Below are positions 10,912 to 19,327 of a stretch of DNA of 50,052 nt, one piece after another. The position numbers and the translations under genes are program-made. Origin of the DNA: CAZTDU01 sp964617355 (GTDB lineage Bacteria; Pseudomonadota; Gammaproteobacteria; Burkholderiales; SG8-39); contig CAZTXP010000141.1 in assembly GCA_964617355.1 (NCBI GenBank), positions 1 to 50,052 of the forward strand. The letters are read 5' to 3'. Numbering within the stretch: the first letter of the stretch is position 1; the number at the start of each line of letters is the position of its first letter. The notes under the pieces were generated by a model. It was given only the letters and a program-made list of their open reading frames with translations, did no database searches and was not told the DNA's origin.

Positions 10912-10933
10912 AGGCGCGGCCAGGGCCGCGCCT
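10912..10933 (-). promoter_or_regulatory. Perfect hairpin between gap and pgk
   Basis: AGGCGCGGCC and GGCCGCGCCT form a 10-bp perfect stem around a 2-base AG (about a 4-base loop in practice). On the mRNA strand it is followed by TTGTCATTTC, not a true U-run. It is therefore better read as a processing or stability element, or a leaky terminator, than as a full terminator. Confidence 0.5.
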
Positions 10934-10956
10934 CGGGGTTGCCGCGGGCAGGTGCC

Positions 10957-11970
10957 CTACTTCGCCGCCATCCAGGCGACCGCGGTGTCGAGCATGCGGT
11001 TGGAGAAGCCCCACTCGTTGTCGTACCACGAGGTCACCTTCACCAGCGTGCCCTCGGTCACCTTGGTGAGCGTGGCGTCGAAGGTGGAGCTCGCCGGGTT
11101 GTGGTTGAAGTCGCACGACACCAGCGGCGCGGTGTTCACCGCCAGCACGCCCTTCAGCTCGGCCTCGGAGGCCTGCTTCACCGCGGCGTTGACCTCGTCC
11201 ACCGTGGTCGCGCGCTTGGCGACGAAGGTCAGGTCGACGATCGACACGTTGATGGTCGGCACGCGGATCGCGAAGCCGTCCAGCTTGCCGTTCAGGTGCG
11301 GCAGCACGAGGCCGACCGCGGCGGCGGCGCCGGTCTTGGTCGGGATCATGTTCATCGCCGCGGCGCGCGCCCGGCGCAGGTCCGAGTGGTAGACGTCGGT
11401 GAGCACCTGGTCGTTGGTGTACGCGTGCACCGTGGTCATCAGGCCGGAGACGATGCCGATGCGGTCGTCGATCGCCTTGGCGAGCGGCGCGAGGCAGTTC
11501 GTGGTGCACGAGGCGTTCGACACCACGGTGTCGGAGGCCTTCAGGTCCTTGTGGTTCACGCCGTAGACCACGGTGCGGTCCACGTCCTTGTCGCCGGGCG
11601 CCGAGATCAGCAGCTTCTTCGCGCCCGCCGTGAGGTGCGCGCCGCCCTTCGCCTTGCCGGTGAAGAGGCCGGTGCACTCGAACACGACGTCGATGCCCAT
11701 GTCCTTCCACGGCAGCTTGGCCGGGTCGCGCTCGGCGCAGGCGCGGATGCGGTCGCCGTTCACCACGAGGTGGCTGCCGTCGACCTCGACCTTCGCCGGG
11801 AACTTGCCGTGCGCGGTGTCGTACTGCAGCAGGTGCGCGTTGGTCTTCGCGTCGCCGAGGTCGTTGATGGCGACGATCTGGAGATCGTGCTTCTTGCCGT
11901 CCTCGTAGTGCGCGCGCAGGATGTTGCGCCCGATGCGTCCGAAACCGTTGATGGCTACCTTGATCGTCAT
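10957..11970 (-). CDS. gap: Glyceraldehyde-3-phosphate dehydrogenase, type I
   Basis: Oxidises glyceraldehyde 3-phosphate to 1,3-bisphosphoglycerate with NAD. The 337-residue protein opens with the Rossmann motif INGFGRIGR. Asp37 in AINDLGD favours NAD over NADP. The catalytic Cys155 lies in SNASCTTNC and its partner is His182 (TTVHAYT). The ATG at 11970 overlaps the transketolase stop as ATGA, so the two are coupled. The next gene is pgk. The set serves glycolysis, gluconeogenesis or the pentose cycle; no RuBisCO or phosphoribulokinase is visible in the window. Confidence 0.97.
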   Translation of the reverse strand: MTIKVAINGFGRIGRNILRAHYEDGKKHDLQIVAINDLGDAKTNAHLLQYDTAHGKFPAKVEVDGSHLVVNGDRIRACAERDPAKLPWKDMGIDVVFECTGLFTGKAKGGAHLTAGAKKLLISAPGDKDVDRTVVYGVNHKDLKASDTVVSNASCTTNCLAPLAKAIDDRIGIVSGLMTTVHAYTNDQVLTDVYHSDLRRARAAAMNMIPTKTGAAAAVGLVLPHLNGKLDGFAIRVPTINVSIVDLTFVAKRATTVDEVNAAVKQASEAELKGVLAVNTAPLVSCDFNHNPASSTFDATLTKVTEGTLVKVTSWYDNEWGFSNRMLDTAVAWMAAK

Positions 11971-13997
11971 GACAGGATGCTCCTCACCGCCTTGGCTACG
12001 TTGTCCGCCGTGAAACCGAAGTGCCGGAAGAGTTCCCCGGCGGGCGCCGATTCGCCGAAGCGGTCCATGCCGACGACCGCGCCCTCCAGCCCCACGTATT
12101 TCCACCAGTAATCCGCAATCCCCGCCTCCACCGCGACGCGGGGCAATCCCTTGGGCAGCACGGACTCGCGATACGCCGCGTCCTGCCGGTCGAACACGCT
12201 CGTGCACGGCATCGACACCACGCGCGCCGCCACCCCGGCCGCCGCGAGCTGCGCCTGGGCGGCGAGCGCCACCGCGACCTCGGAACCCGTGGCCACGATC
12301 ACTGCGCGAGCGCCCGCCGCGTCTGCCGCGACGTAGCCGCCCTTGGAGATGTTGGCAGTCGCCTCGGGCGAACGCTTGATCGGCGTCAGGTTCTGGCGCG
12401 ATAGCGCGAGCACCGAGGGACCGTCCGCGCGGGAAAGCGCGGCCACCCAGCTCGCCGCCGTCTCGGCGGCGTCGCCCGGGCGCCAGACGTCCATGCCCGG
12501 GATCAGGCGCAGGCTCGCCACGTGCTCCACCGGCTGGTGCGTCGGGCCGTCCTCGCCCAGGCCGATCGAGTCGTGGGTGAAGACGTAGACCACGCGCTTT
12601 CGCATCAGCGCCGCGAGGCGCAGCGCGTTGCGCGCGTAGTCCGAGAACACGAGGAAGGTGCCGCCGTAGGGGATCGCGCCGCCGTGCAGCGCGAGGCCGT
12701 TCATGATGGCGCACATGCCGAACTCGCGCACCCCGTAGAAGAGGTAATTGCCGCCACCGGCAGGCTCGCCATTCGGCTCGGGGCTGGCGCCGATCACCTT
12801 CGAGGCCTTCACCATCGTGAGGTTCGAGCCGGTGAGGTCGGCGGAGCCGCCGACCAGCTCGGGCAATGCCGGCTTCAGCGCCTCGAGCACGTTCTGCGAA
12901 GCCTTGCGCGTCGCGACCGTCTCGGCCTTGGCGTCGGTGTCGCGCACCAGCGCCTCGGCTCGCGAGGAGAAGTCGGCCGGCAGCGCGCCGCTCATGCGGC
13001 GCTGGAATTCCGCCGCAAGCTCCGGATGCGCGGCCGAGTAGCCGGCGAACAGCTTCTTCCACTTGCGCTCGGCAGCGCCGCCGCGACGGCGGGCGTTCCA
13101 GCCGTCCATCACTTCCTGCGGCACCACGAACGGCGCATGCGGCCAGCCGATGGCCTCGCGCGCGGCGGCGATTTCCTTGTCGCCGAGCGGCGCGCCGTGC
13201 GCGCCGCCGGTGTTCTGCTTGGTCGGCGCGCCCTTGCCGATGATGGTCTTCGCGCAGATCAGCGTGGGCTTCGATTTCTCGCGCTTCGCCTTGCGGATCG
13301 CGCGGTCCATCGCGTCGACGTCGTGGCCGTCGACGCCGGCGATCACCTGCCAGCCGTAGGCCTCGAAGCGCTTCTTCACGTCGTCGGTGTACCACTGGCG
13401 GATCGAGCCCTTCTCGGAGTCGATCGAGATGCCGTTGTCGTCGTAGACGGCGATCAATTTTCCGAGCCCGAGCGTGCCGGCGAGCGCGCAGGATTCGTGC
13501 GACACGCCTTCCATCAGGCAGCCGTCGCCGAGGAAGGCGTACGTGTAGTGGTCGACGACGTCGAAGCCCGGGCGGTTGAACGTGGCGGCCAGCGCGCGCT
13601 CGGCGATCGCCATGCCGACGGCGTTCGAGATGCCTTGCCCGAGCGGGCCGGTGGTGGTTTCCACGCCCGGCGTGACGCCGACCTCGGGGTGTCCCGGCGT
13701 CTTCGAGCCGAGCTGGCGGAAGCGCTTCAGCTCCTCGATCGGCAGGTCGTAGCCGGTGAGGTGCAAGAGCGAATACAGCAGCATCGAGCCGTGGCCGTTC
13801 GACAGCACGAAGCGATCGCGGTCGGCCCACGCGGGATTCGCCGGGTTGTGGCGCAGGTGACGATGCCAGAGCGCCACGGCGACCTCGGCCATGCCCATCG
13901 GCATGCCGGGATGGCCGGAATTCGCGGCCTGCACGGCGTCCATCGAGAGGGCCCGGATCGCGTTGGCAAGATCACGGTCGGACGCCGGGGCGGTCAT
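11967..13997 (-). CDS. tkt: Transketolase
   Basis: Thiamine-diphosphate enzyme that moves two-carbon units between sugar phosphates in the pentose phosphate pathway. The protein has 676 residues, full length. Visible are the N-terminal AANSGHPGMPMGMAEVA substrate loop, the ThDP-binding GDGCLMEG...N motif (about residues 155-190), the central pyrimidine domain with SADLTGSN and THDSIGLGEDGPTHQP (about 385-480), and the C-terminal domain. It is the first gene of the glycolytic operon. A TATAAT box lies on the minus strand about 40 bases upstream. Confidence 0.97.
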   Translation of the reverse strand: MTAPASDRDLANAIRALSMDAVQAANSGHPGMPMGMAEVAVALWHRHLRHNPANPAWADRDRFVLSNGHGSMLLYSLLHLTGYDLPIEELKRFRQLGSKTPGHPEVGVTPGVETTTGPLGQGISNAVGMAIAERALAATFNRPGFDVVDHYTYAFLGDGCLMEGVSHESCALAGTLGLGKLIAVYDDNGISIDSEKGSIRQWYTDDVKKRFEAYGWQVIAGVDGHDVDAMDRAIRKAKREKSKPTLICAKTIIGKGAPTKQNTGGAHGAPLGDKEIAAAREAIGWPHAPFVVPQEVMDGWNARRRGGAAERKWKKLFAGYSAAHPELAAEFQRRMSGALPADFSSRAEALVRDTDAKAETVATRKASQNVLEALKPALPELVGGSADLTGSNLTMVKASKVIGASPEPNGEPAGGGNYLFYGVREFGMCAIMNGLALHGGAIPYGGTFLVFSDYARNALRLAALMRKRVVYVFTHDSIGLGEDGPTHQPVEHVASLRLIPGMDVWRPGDAAETAASWVAALSRADGPSVLALSRQNLTPIKRSPEATANISKGGYVAADAAGARAVIVATGSEVAVALAAQAQLAAAGVAARVVSMPCTSVFDRQDAAYRESVLPKGLPRVAVEAGIADYWWKYVGLEGAVVGMDRFGESAPAGELFRHFGFTADNVAKAVRSILS

Positions 13998-14035
13998 CGC
14001 AGCGGGACTCCGGGAAGACGAGGGGGAAGGGACGA

Positions 14036-14041
14036 ATTATA
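14036..14041 (-). promoter_or_regulatory. -10 box of the transketolase operon
   Basis: TATAAT on the minus strand, preceded by CCGGC, 38 bases before the tkt ATG. No good -35 hexamer is seen. The same CGGCTATAAT core occurs before the SDR operon at 47702-47711. Confidence 0.4.
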
Positions 14042-14067
14042 GCCGGCGGTCGCTTAAACTCCGCGCC

Positions 14068-14970
14068 ATGACGCGACCCATGCCTTTCTCGTCCCCCGAA
14101 AACTACGCGCACGCCGTGGCCGGCGACGGCAGCGGCACCGGCTGGTGGTTCGTGTTCCGCGGCGACCGCCTGCTGGTCGAACTCGGCCCCCCGGATTCGC
14201 GCGCGACCGACGACCTGCGCGTCGCGACGCGCCCGTCTTGGGCGCGCCTGCCCGTGTTCGACAGCCACGACGCGCGCGAGCGCGTGCTGCCGGAACCGCT
14301 GCGCACGCTGTATCTCGGCGTACTCGGCGACCGGCACTGCTGGGCCGCGGAAGTCGCGGCCGACGCTCCGGCACCCGCCGGCATGAGCTGGGAAGGATTG
14401 CGCACGCTGTTCTCGGTGCTCGACGACGCCCACTTCGCGCTCGCCGGCCGCGCCGTGCAGCTCGTCGACTGGGACCGCTCGCACCGCTATTGCGGCCGCT
14501 GCGGCACGCCGACCGAGCCCAAGCGCGAAGAGCGCGTGCGCGCGTGCCCGGCATGCAAGCTGACGGTGTACCCGCGCGTGGCGCCCGCCGTGATGGCGCT
14601 GGTGCGACGCGGGCGCGAGATCCTGCTCGCGCGTGGCCCGCACTTCCCGGCCGGCATGTACAGCGCGCTCGCCGGCTTCGTCGAGCCCGGCGAGACGCTG
14701 GAGCAATGCGTGCGGCGCGAAGTCGCGGAGGAAGTCGGCGTCGCGGTCGAGAACCTGTCGTATTTCGCCAGCCAGCCGTGGCCGTTCCCGCACTCGATGA
14801 TGATCGCGTTCACCTGCGACTGGAGCGGCGGCGAGATCACGCCGCAGCCCGGGGAAATCGAGGAAGCAAAGTGGTTCGATGTATTGCAATTACCTAAACT
14901 TCCTAGCAAAATCTCGATTGCGCGGCGATTGATCGACGCCACTGTTTCCGACATCGTGCGCAACACTTAA
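14068..14970 (+). CDS. nudC: NADH pyrophosphatase / NAD-RNA decapping Nudix hydrolase
   Basis: Hydrolyses NADH to NMNH and AMP; E. coli NudC also removes NAD caps from RNA. The 300-residue protein has a zinc ribbon with C142, C145, C160 and C163, a Nudix box at about 203-225 (GFVEPGETLEQC then REVAEEVGV), and the SQPWPFP signature at 235-241 that separates NADH pyrophosphatases from other Nudix enzymes. The ATG at 14068 is chosen because upstream codons overlap the tkt promoter. The last 90 bases are notably richer in A and T. Confidence 0.93.
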   Translation: MTRPMPFSSPENYAHAVAGDGSGTGWWFVFRGDRLLVELGPPDSRATDDLRVATRPSWARLPVFDSHDARERVLPEPLRTLYLGVLGDRHCWAAEVAADAPAPAGMSWEGLRTLFSVLDDAHFALAGRAVQLVDWDRSHRYCGRCGTPTEPKREERVRACPACKLTVYPRVAPAVMALVRRGREILLARGPHFPAGMYSALAGFVEPGETLEQCVRREVAEEVGVAVENLSYFASQPWPFPHSMMIAFTCDWSGGEITPQPGEIEEAKWFDVLQLPKLPSKISIARRLIDATVSDIVRNT

Positions 14971-15018
14971 ATCGGGCCGGCAGCATCGCCCAAGCGGGGT
15001 CTTGAACGAATTGAACGG

Positions 15019-15093
15019 ACCGCAGCAACTCGGTTTTTCGCCGCAAGGCGGTGACGGAGAGGCGCAGCCTGGAACACTCGGGGGGCTGCGCCT
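15019..15093 (+). promoter_or_regulatory. Structured leader of the speD-speE fusion gene
   Basis: Three hairpins occur in the 147 bases before the gene. ACCG/CGGT (15019-15034) is followed by a short T-run, a weak terminator for nudC. CGCC-GCAA-GGCG (15039-15050) has a GNRA loop. A 10-bp stem AGGCGCAGCC/GGCTGCGCCT (15060-15069 and 15084-15093) is followed by TCTCGTTTCT and then, 11 bases on, the GGGAGGG ribosome-binding site. The last could be an attenuator or simply a promoter-proximal terminator. Confidence 0.4.
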
Positions 15094-15117
15094 TCTCGTT
15101 TCTAGGGAGGGACGGAG

Positions 15118-16377
15118 ATGAACGGACTGCACCTGATCGGGGACCTCGGCGGCTGCCGCTGCGACCCGAAACGCCTCCTCGACGGCCGTGAATTCGAGCA
15201 ACGCTGCCTGGAGTTCGTGAAGGCCTCGGGCCTCACGACCATGAGTTCCAGCTTCCACCAGTTCGACGGTGGCGGCTACACCGGCACCGTGGTGCTGGCC
15301 GAGTCCCACGTCGCGATCCACACCTGGCCCGAGAAGCAGGGCCTGACGCTGGACGTCTACGTCTGCAACTACAGCGCCGACAACTCCGACAAGGCGCGCG
15401 GGCTGTTCCAGGCCATCATCGACCACTTCGAGCCCGAAGAGGTCGCGAAGCACGAGGTGTCGCGCGGCGACCACCTGCTGATGGAGGCGCTGAACGACTC
15501 CACCGGCTTCCACATCCGCGCGTCCCGCCTGATCGCCGAGAAGCGCACGCAGTACCAGACCCTGCAGGTCTACGACACGCCGCACTACGGCAAGCTCTTC
15601 CGGCTGGACGGCTACAACATGACCTCCGAGAAGGAGGAGTTCGTCTACCACGAGAACCTGATGCACCCGGCGCTTACCGCGCACGCGGCGCCGAAGAAGG
15701 TGCTCGTGATCGGCGGCGGCGACGGCGGCTCGTCCGAAGAGGCGCTCAAGCACCCCTCGGTCGAGCAGGTGACGATGTGCGAGATCGACGAGGACGTGAT
15801 CAAGGTCGCGCGCGAGCACTTCCAGGCCGTGCACAACGGCGTCTTCGACAACCCGAAGCTGCGCGTGCTTGTTGGCGACGGGATGAAGTTCGTGCGCGAG
15901 ACCGCCGAGCGCTTCGACCTCATCGCGCTCGACCTGAACGACCCGATGGGCCCGGCCGAGGCGCTGTATTCGGCCGAGTTCTTCCAGCAGTGCCGCCACG
16001 CGCTCGCCCCGGGCGGCGCGCTGGTGCTGCACATCGGCGCCCCCATGGCGCGGCCGGAACGCGTGGCCGAGCTGGCGCAGCGCCTGAACGGCGTCTTCCG
16101 CATCGTGCGCCCGTACACCATGTACATCCCGCTCTACGGCGCGCAATGGGCGATGGCGGTGTGCTCGGACAAGCTCGACCCCAAGTCCTTCACCGCCGAC
16201 GAGATCGACCGCCGCATCGAGCAGCGCGGCCTGCAGGATCTCCGCTTCTACAACGGCGAGACGCACGAGGGCGTGTTCGCGCTGCCCAACTTCGTGCGCG
16301 ACCTCGTCAACCCGCCGCGGCTGAAGCAGCCCGCGCGCGGCCGCCGGCTCGGCGTCGTCCGTGCCGCAGCAAAGTAA
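15118..16377 (+). CDS. Bifunctional S-adenosylmethionine decarboxylase / spermidine synthase fusion
   Basis: A 419-residue fusion of SpeD (residues 1 to about 125) and SpeE (about 135-400). The SpeD part is the short prokaryotic type. Cleavage between E62 and S63 (in LAESHVAIHTWPE) would create the pyruvoyl group, and H68 and C83 match the catalytic residues known for the Thermotoga enzyme. The SpeE part has GGGDGG at 199-204, which binds decarboxylated AdoMet, and the catalytic LDLNDPMGPAEALYS segment. One polypeptide can thus make the aminopropyl donor and transfer it to putrescine. Because SpeD self-cleaves, the mature enzyme should have a small beta chain and a large alpha-SpeE chain. It overlaps the next gene by 17 bases. 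Confidence 0.93.
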   Translation: MNGLHLIGDLGGCRCDPKRLLDGREFEQRCLEFVKASGLTTMSSSFHQFDGGGYTGTVVLAESHVAIHTWPEKQGLTLDVYVCNYSADNSDKARGLFQAIIDHFEPEEVAKHEVSRGDHLLMEALNDSTGFHIRASRLIAEKRTQYQTLQVYDTPHYGKLFRLDGYNMTSEKEEFVYHENLMHPALTAHAAPKKVLVIGGGDGGSSEEALKHPSVEQVTMCEIDEDVIKVAREHFQAVHNGVFDNPKLRVLVGDGMKFVRETAERFDLIALDLNDPMGPAEALYSAEFFQQCRHALAPGGALVLHIGAPMARPERVAELAQRLNGVFRIVRPYTMYIPLYGAQWAMAVCSDKLDPKSFTADEIDRRIEQRGLQDLRFYNGETHEGVFALPNFVRDLVNPPRLKQPARGRRLGVVRAAAK

Positions 16378-17605
16378 CACCGCGCTCCCCGGCGACCTGA
16401 ATCCCCTCCCCCGGCTCCTGATGGGGCCGGGGCCGATCAATGCCGACCCGCGCGTGCTGCGCGCGATGAGCGCGGCGCTGCTCGGCCAGTTCGACCCGCA
16501 GTTCCGCGCCTACATGGCGGAAACGTCGGATCTCTACCGCGGCGTGTTCCAGACGGCGAACCGCTGGACGATGCTCGTCAACGGCACCGCGCGCTCCGGC
16601 ATCGAGGCGGCGATCGTGTCGCTGGTCGAGCCGGGCGACCGCGTGCTGGTGCCGATCTTCGGCCGCTTCGGACACCTGAAGGTCGAGATCGCGCAGCGTG
16701 CCGGCGCCGAAGTGAAGGGCGTCGAGATCGAGTGGGGCACGGTGTTCACGCCCGAGCGCCTCGAAGCCGAGCTGAAGGCCTTCCGGCCGAAGGTCGTGGC
16801 GGTCAGCCACGGCGACACCTCGGCGACGATGGCGCAGCCGCTCGCCGACCTCGGGCGCCTGTGCCGGCAGTACGACGCGCTCCTCTACGTGGACGCGACG
16901 GCAACGCTGGGCGGCATGGACCTGCCGGTGGACGCGTGGAACATCGACCTCTGCACCGCCGGCCTGCAGAAATGCCTCGCCGGCCCGTCGGGCAGCGCGC
17001 CGCTGACGCTGAACGACCGCGCCGCCGCGGTGATCGAGCGCCGCCGCCATACCGAGCAGGGCCTGCGCGCGCCCGGCGCCGTCGAGGGCGACCGCTCGCG
17101 CATCGGTTCGAACTACTTCGACCTCGCGATGGTGATGGACTACTGGTCCGAGAAGGCGCTGAACCATCACACCGAGGCCACCTCGATGCTCTACGCCGCG
17201 CGCGAGTGCGGCCGCATCCTGCTGCAGGAAGGCCTCGAAGCCGCGTTCGCGCGCCACGCCGCCGCGTCGCGCGCAGTGGTCGCCGGCCTGCAGGCGATGG
17301 GCCTCAGGCTCTTCGGCGACCTCGCGCACAAGATGGCCAACGTCACCGGCGTCTGGATTCCCGAGGGCGTGAACGGCGACCGCGTGCGCAAGGCCATGCT
17401 CGACGACTTCAACATCGAGATCGGCACCTCGTTCGGCCCGCTGCACGGGCGCATCTGGCGCATCGGCGCGATGGGCTACAACGCGCGCAAGGACGCGGTG
17501 CTGGTGACGCTCGGCGCGCTCGAGGCGGTGCTCGCCGCTGAAGGCTTCAAGCTGCCGCGCGGCGCCGGCGTCGACGCCGCCCGCGCAAGCTACTTGGCCG
17601 CTTAG
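16361..17605 (+). CDS. pucG: Class V aminotransferase, PucG-like (ureidoglycine-glyoxylate type)
   Basis: PLP enzyme of the alanine-glyoxylate/serine-pyruvate aminotransferase group, 414 residues. The substrate loop LLMGPGPI is at 19-26, the PLP-phosphate region at VNGTARSG (73-80), the Asp at YVDATATLGG (178), and the Schiff-base Lys at K204 (GLQKCLAGPSG). Such proteins act as AGXT or as PucG, which turns ureidoglycine and glyoxylate into oxalurate and glycine. The neighbouring puuE, allC, uraD and uraH favour PucG, but sequence alone does not prove it. The start is GTG at 16361, inside speDE. The first ATG (codon 21) would cut into the LLMGPGP motif and is rejected. Confidence 0.8.
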   Translation: MPQQSNTALPGDLNPLPRLLMGPGPINADPRVLRAMSAALLGQFDPQFRAYMAETSDLYRGVFQTANRWTMLVNGTARSGIEAAIVSLVEPGDRVLVPIFGRFGHLKVEIAQRAGAEVKGVEIEWGTVFTPERLEAELKAFRPKVVAVSHGDTSATMAQPLADLGRLCRQYDALLYVDATATLGGMDLPVDAWNIDLCTAGLQKCLAGPSGSAPLTLNDRAAAVIERRRHTEQGLRAPGAVEGDRSRIGSNYFDLAMVMDYWSEKALNHHTEATSMLYAARECGRILLQEGLEAAFARHAAASRAVVAGLQAMGLRLFGDLAHKMANVTGVWIPEGVNGDRVRKAMLDDFNIEIGTSFGPLHGRIWRIGAMGYNARKDAVLVTLGALEAVLAAEGFKLPRGAGVDAARASYLAA

Positions 17606-17617
17606 CCTTAGACCTTT

Positions 17618-17670
17618 CTTGCTAGGGGAGCACGAGGGGAAGCGCAGCGTCCCCTCGTTCCTACTTGGCT
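17618..17670 (+). repeat. Stop-associated hairpin repeat, copy 1
   Basis: CTTGCTAGGGGAGC, then a hairpin with arms ACGAGGGGA (17632-17640) and TCCCCTCGT (17650-17658) around a GCA loop, then TCCTACTTGG. The CTA at 17661 is the stop codon of the minus-strand puuE gene. The copies at 24949 and 30078 share both flanks and the loop. It sits between two convergent genes. Confidence 0.75.
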
Positions 17671-18590
17671 GGAAAGCACGCCATCCAATGGCGTGCGATA
17701 TCTATGCGACGGCACACCCAGACGCGGTCGTGGCGCTCGATGTGGTCGAGGAACTTCTGCAGCGCGCGGAAGCGCCCCGGGCGCCCCAGCAGCCGGCAGT
17801 GCATGCCGATCGACATCATGCGCGGAGAGTCCTTCCCCTCGCGATACAGCACGTCGAAGGAATCGCGCAGGTAGTCGAAGAAATGGTCCGCGGTGTTGAA
17901 GCCCTGCGGCGTCGCGAAGCGCATGTCGTTCGCGTCGAGCGTATACGGCACCACGAGATGCGGCACTGACTTCCCGCCCTTCACCTCGACCGACATCCAG
18001 AACGGCAGTTCGTCGCCGTAGTAGTCGGCGTCGTACTCGTAGCCGCCGTGCTCCACCACCAGCCGGCGCGTGTTCGGGCTGTCGCGCCCGGTGTACCAGC
18101 CCAGAGGCCAGCGGCCCTTGGTCATGCGGCGGATGATCTCGGTGCCGATCCTGAGGTGCTTGCGCTCGGTCGCGACGTCCATCGACTGGTAGTGGATCCA
18201 GCGCCAGCCGTGGCACGCGATCTCGTGGCCGAGTTCGTCGAAGGCGGCAGTCAGTTCGGGGTGGCGCTCCAGTGCCATCGACACGCCGAACACCGTGAGC
18301 GGGAGCTTGCGGCGCTCGAATTCCCTGAGGATGCGCCACGCGCCGACGCGCGAGCCGTACTCGTAGATCGACTCCATCGACAGGTGGCGATCCGGATACG
18401 CAGCCGCGCCGATGATCTCGGAGAGGAACTGCTCCGAGCCGGCGTCGCCGTGCAGCACCGAGTTCTCGCCGCCCTCCTCGTAGTTGAGGACGAACTGCAC
18501 CGCCACGCGCGCCTTGCCCGGCCACTTGGCGTGCGGCGGGTTGCGGCCGTAGCCGACGAGGTCGCGGGGATAGGGCTTGGTCTTGGCCAT
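17661..18590 (-). CDS. puuE: Allantoinase PuuE (polysaccharide-deacetylase fold)
   Basis: Metal-independent allantoinase that opens allantoin to allantoate. The protein has 309 residues, typical of the family. It has the NodB/polysaccharide-deacetylase barrel with hallmark segments near the N-terminus (KARVAVQFVLNYEEGGENS), HEIACHGWRWIHY at about 120-135, and TGRDSPNTRRLVVEHGGYEYD in the middle. The start codon follows a short spacer after the ABC ATPase gene, 8 bases away. It is thus the last gene of the allC/ABC importer operon, and import and cleavage of allantoin-like compounds are co-expressed. Confidence 0.92.
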   Translation of the reverse strand: MAKTKPYPRDLVGYGRNPPHAKWPGKARVAVQFVLNYEEGGENSVLHGDAGSEQFLSEIIGAAAYPDRHLSMESIYEYGSRVGAWRILREFERRKLPLTVFGVSMALERHPELTAAFDELGHEIACHGWRWIHYQSMDVATERKHLRIGTEIIRRMTKGRWPLGWYTGRDSPNTRRLVVEHGGYEYDADYYGDELPFWMSVEVKGGKSVPHLVVPYTLDANDMRFATPQGFNTADHFFDYLRDSFDVLYREGKDSPRMMSIGMHCRLLGRPGRFRALQKFLDHIERHDRVWVCRRIDIARHWMACFPAK

Positions 18591-18598
18591 GCGCGATC

Positions 18599-19327
18599 CT
18601 AGACGATCGCGCCGATGAACTGCGCGAGTTCCGGCGTGCCCGGGGCGGTGAAGAGCTTCTCCGGCTCGCCCTTCTCGTGCACGCGGCCCTGGTGCATGAA
18701 GACCAGCGTGTCGCAGACCTCGCGCGCGAAGCGCATCTCGTGCGTGACGAGGATCAGCGTCATGCCCTCGTTGGCGAGCTGCTCGATCACCTTCAGCACC
18801 TCGCCCACGAGTTCCGGGTCTAGCGCAGAGGTGATCTCGTCGCAGAGCAGCACGCGCGGCGACATGGCCAGAGACCGCGCGATCGCGACGCGCTGCTGCT
18901 GGCCGCCGGAGAGCTTCTCGGGATAGGCGTCGAACTTCTCGGCGAGGCCGACCTTGGCGAGCATGTCGCGCGCGATCTTCTCGGCCTCGGCCTTCGGCGT
19001 CTTCTTCACCACCGTCGGCGCGAGCATCACGTTCTGGCCGGCGGTGAGGTGCGGGAAGAGGTTGAACTGCTGGAACACCATGCCGACCTTCAGCCGCAGC
19101 GCGCGATAGTCGGTGGACGAAGGGTCGATGCGCTCACCCTCGATGTCGATCGAGCCGTCGTCGATGTGCTCCAGGCCGTTGATCGTGCGCAGCAGCGTGC
19201 TCTTGCCGGAGCCGCTGCGGCCGATGATGGCGATCACCTCGCCCGGCGCGACCTCGAGGTCGATGCCCTTCAGCACCTCGAGCGCGCCGAAGCGCTTATG
19301 CAAGCCTTTAATGGCGACCAGCGACAT
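18599..19327 (-). CDS. Polar amino acid-type ABC transporter ATP-binding protein (GlnQ-like)
   Basis: Cytoplasmic ATPase of 242 residues. Walker A GRSGSGKST is near residue 36, followed by the Q-loop FQQFNLFPHL, the signature LSGGQQQR, Walker B VLLCDEITSALDPE and the switch His in LVTHEMRFA. It belongs to the HisP/GlnQ subgroup. It overlaps the upstream permease by 20 bases. Together with two permeases and a binding protein it makes a complete importer. The allC and puuE genes on either side suggest allantoin, allantoate or a related ureide as cargo. Confidence 0.95.
   Translation of the reverse strand: MSLVAIKGLHKRFGALEVLKGIDLEVAPGEVIAIIGRSGSGKSTLLRTINGLEHIDDGSIDIEGERIDPSSTDYRALRLKVGMVFQQFNLFPHLTAGQNVMLAPTVVKKTPKAEAEKIARDMLAKVGLAEKFDAYPEKLSGGQQQRVAIARSLAMSPRVLLCDEITSALDPELVGEVLKVIEQLANEGMTLILVTHEMRFAREVCDTLVFMHQGRVHEKGEPEKLFTAPGTPELAQFIGAIV

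Noticed and set aside
10957..13830. A 957-codon frame covering gap and most of the transketolase gene
   Set aside because: The part upstream of 11970 is a shifted frame of transketolase. The gap protein begins at 11970 with a canonical N-terminus.
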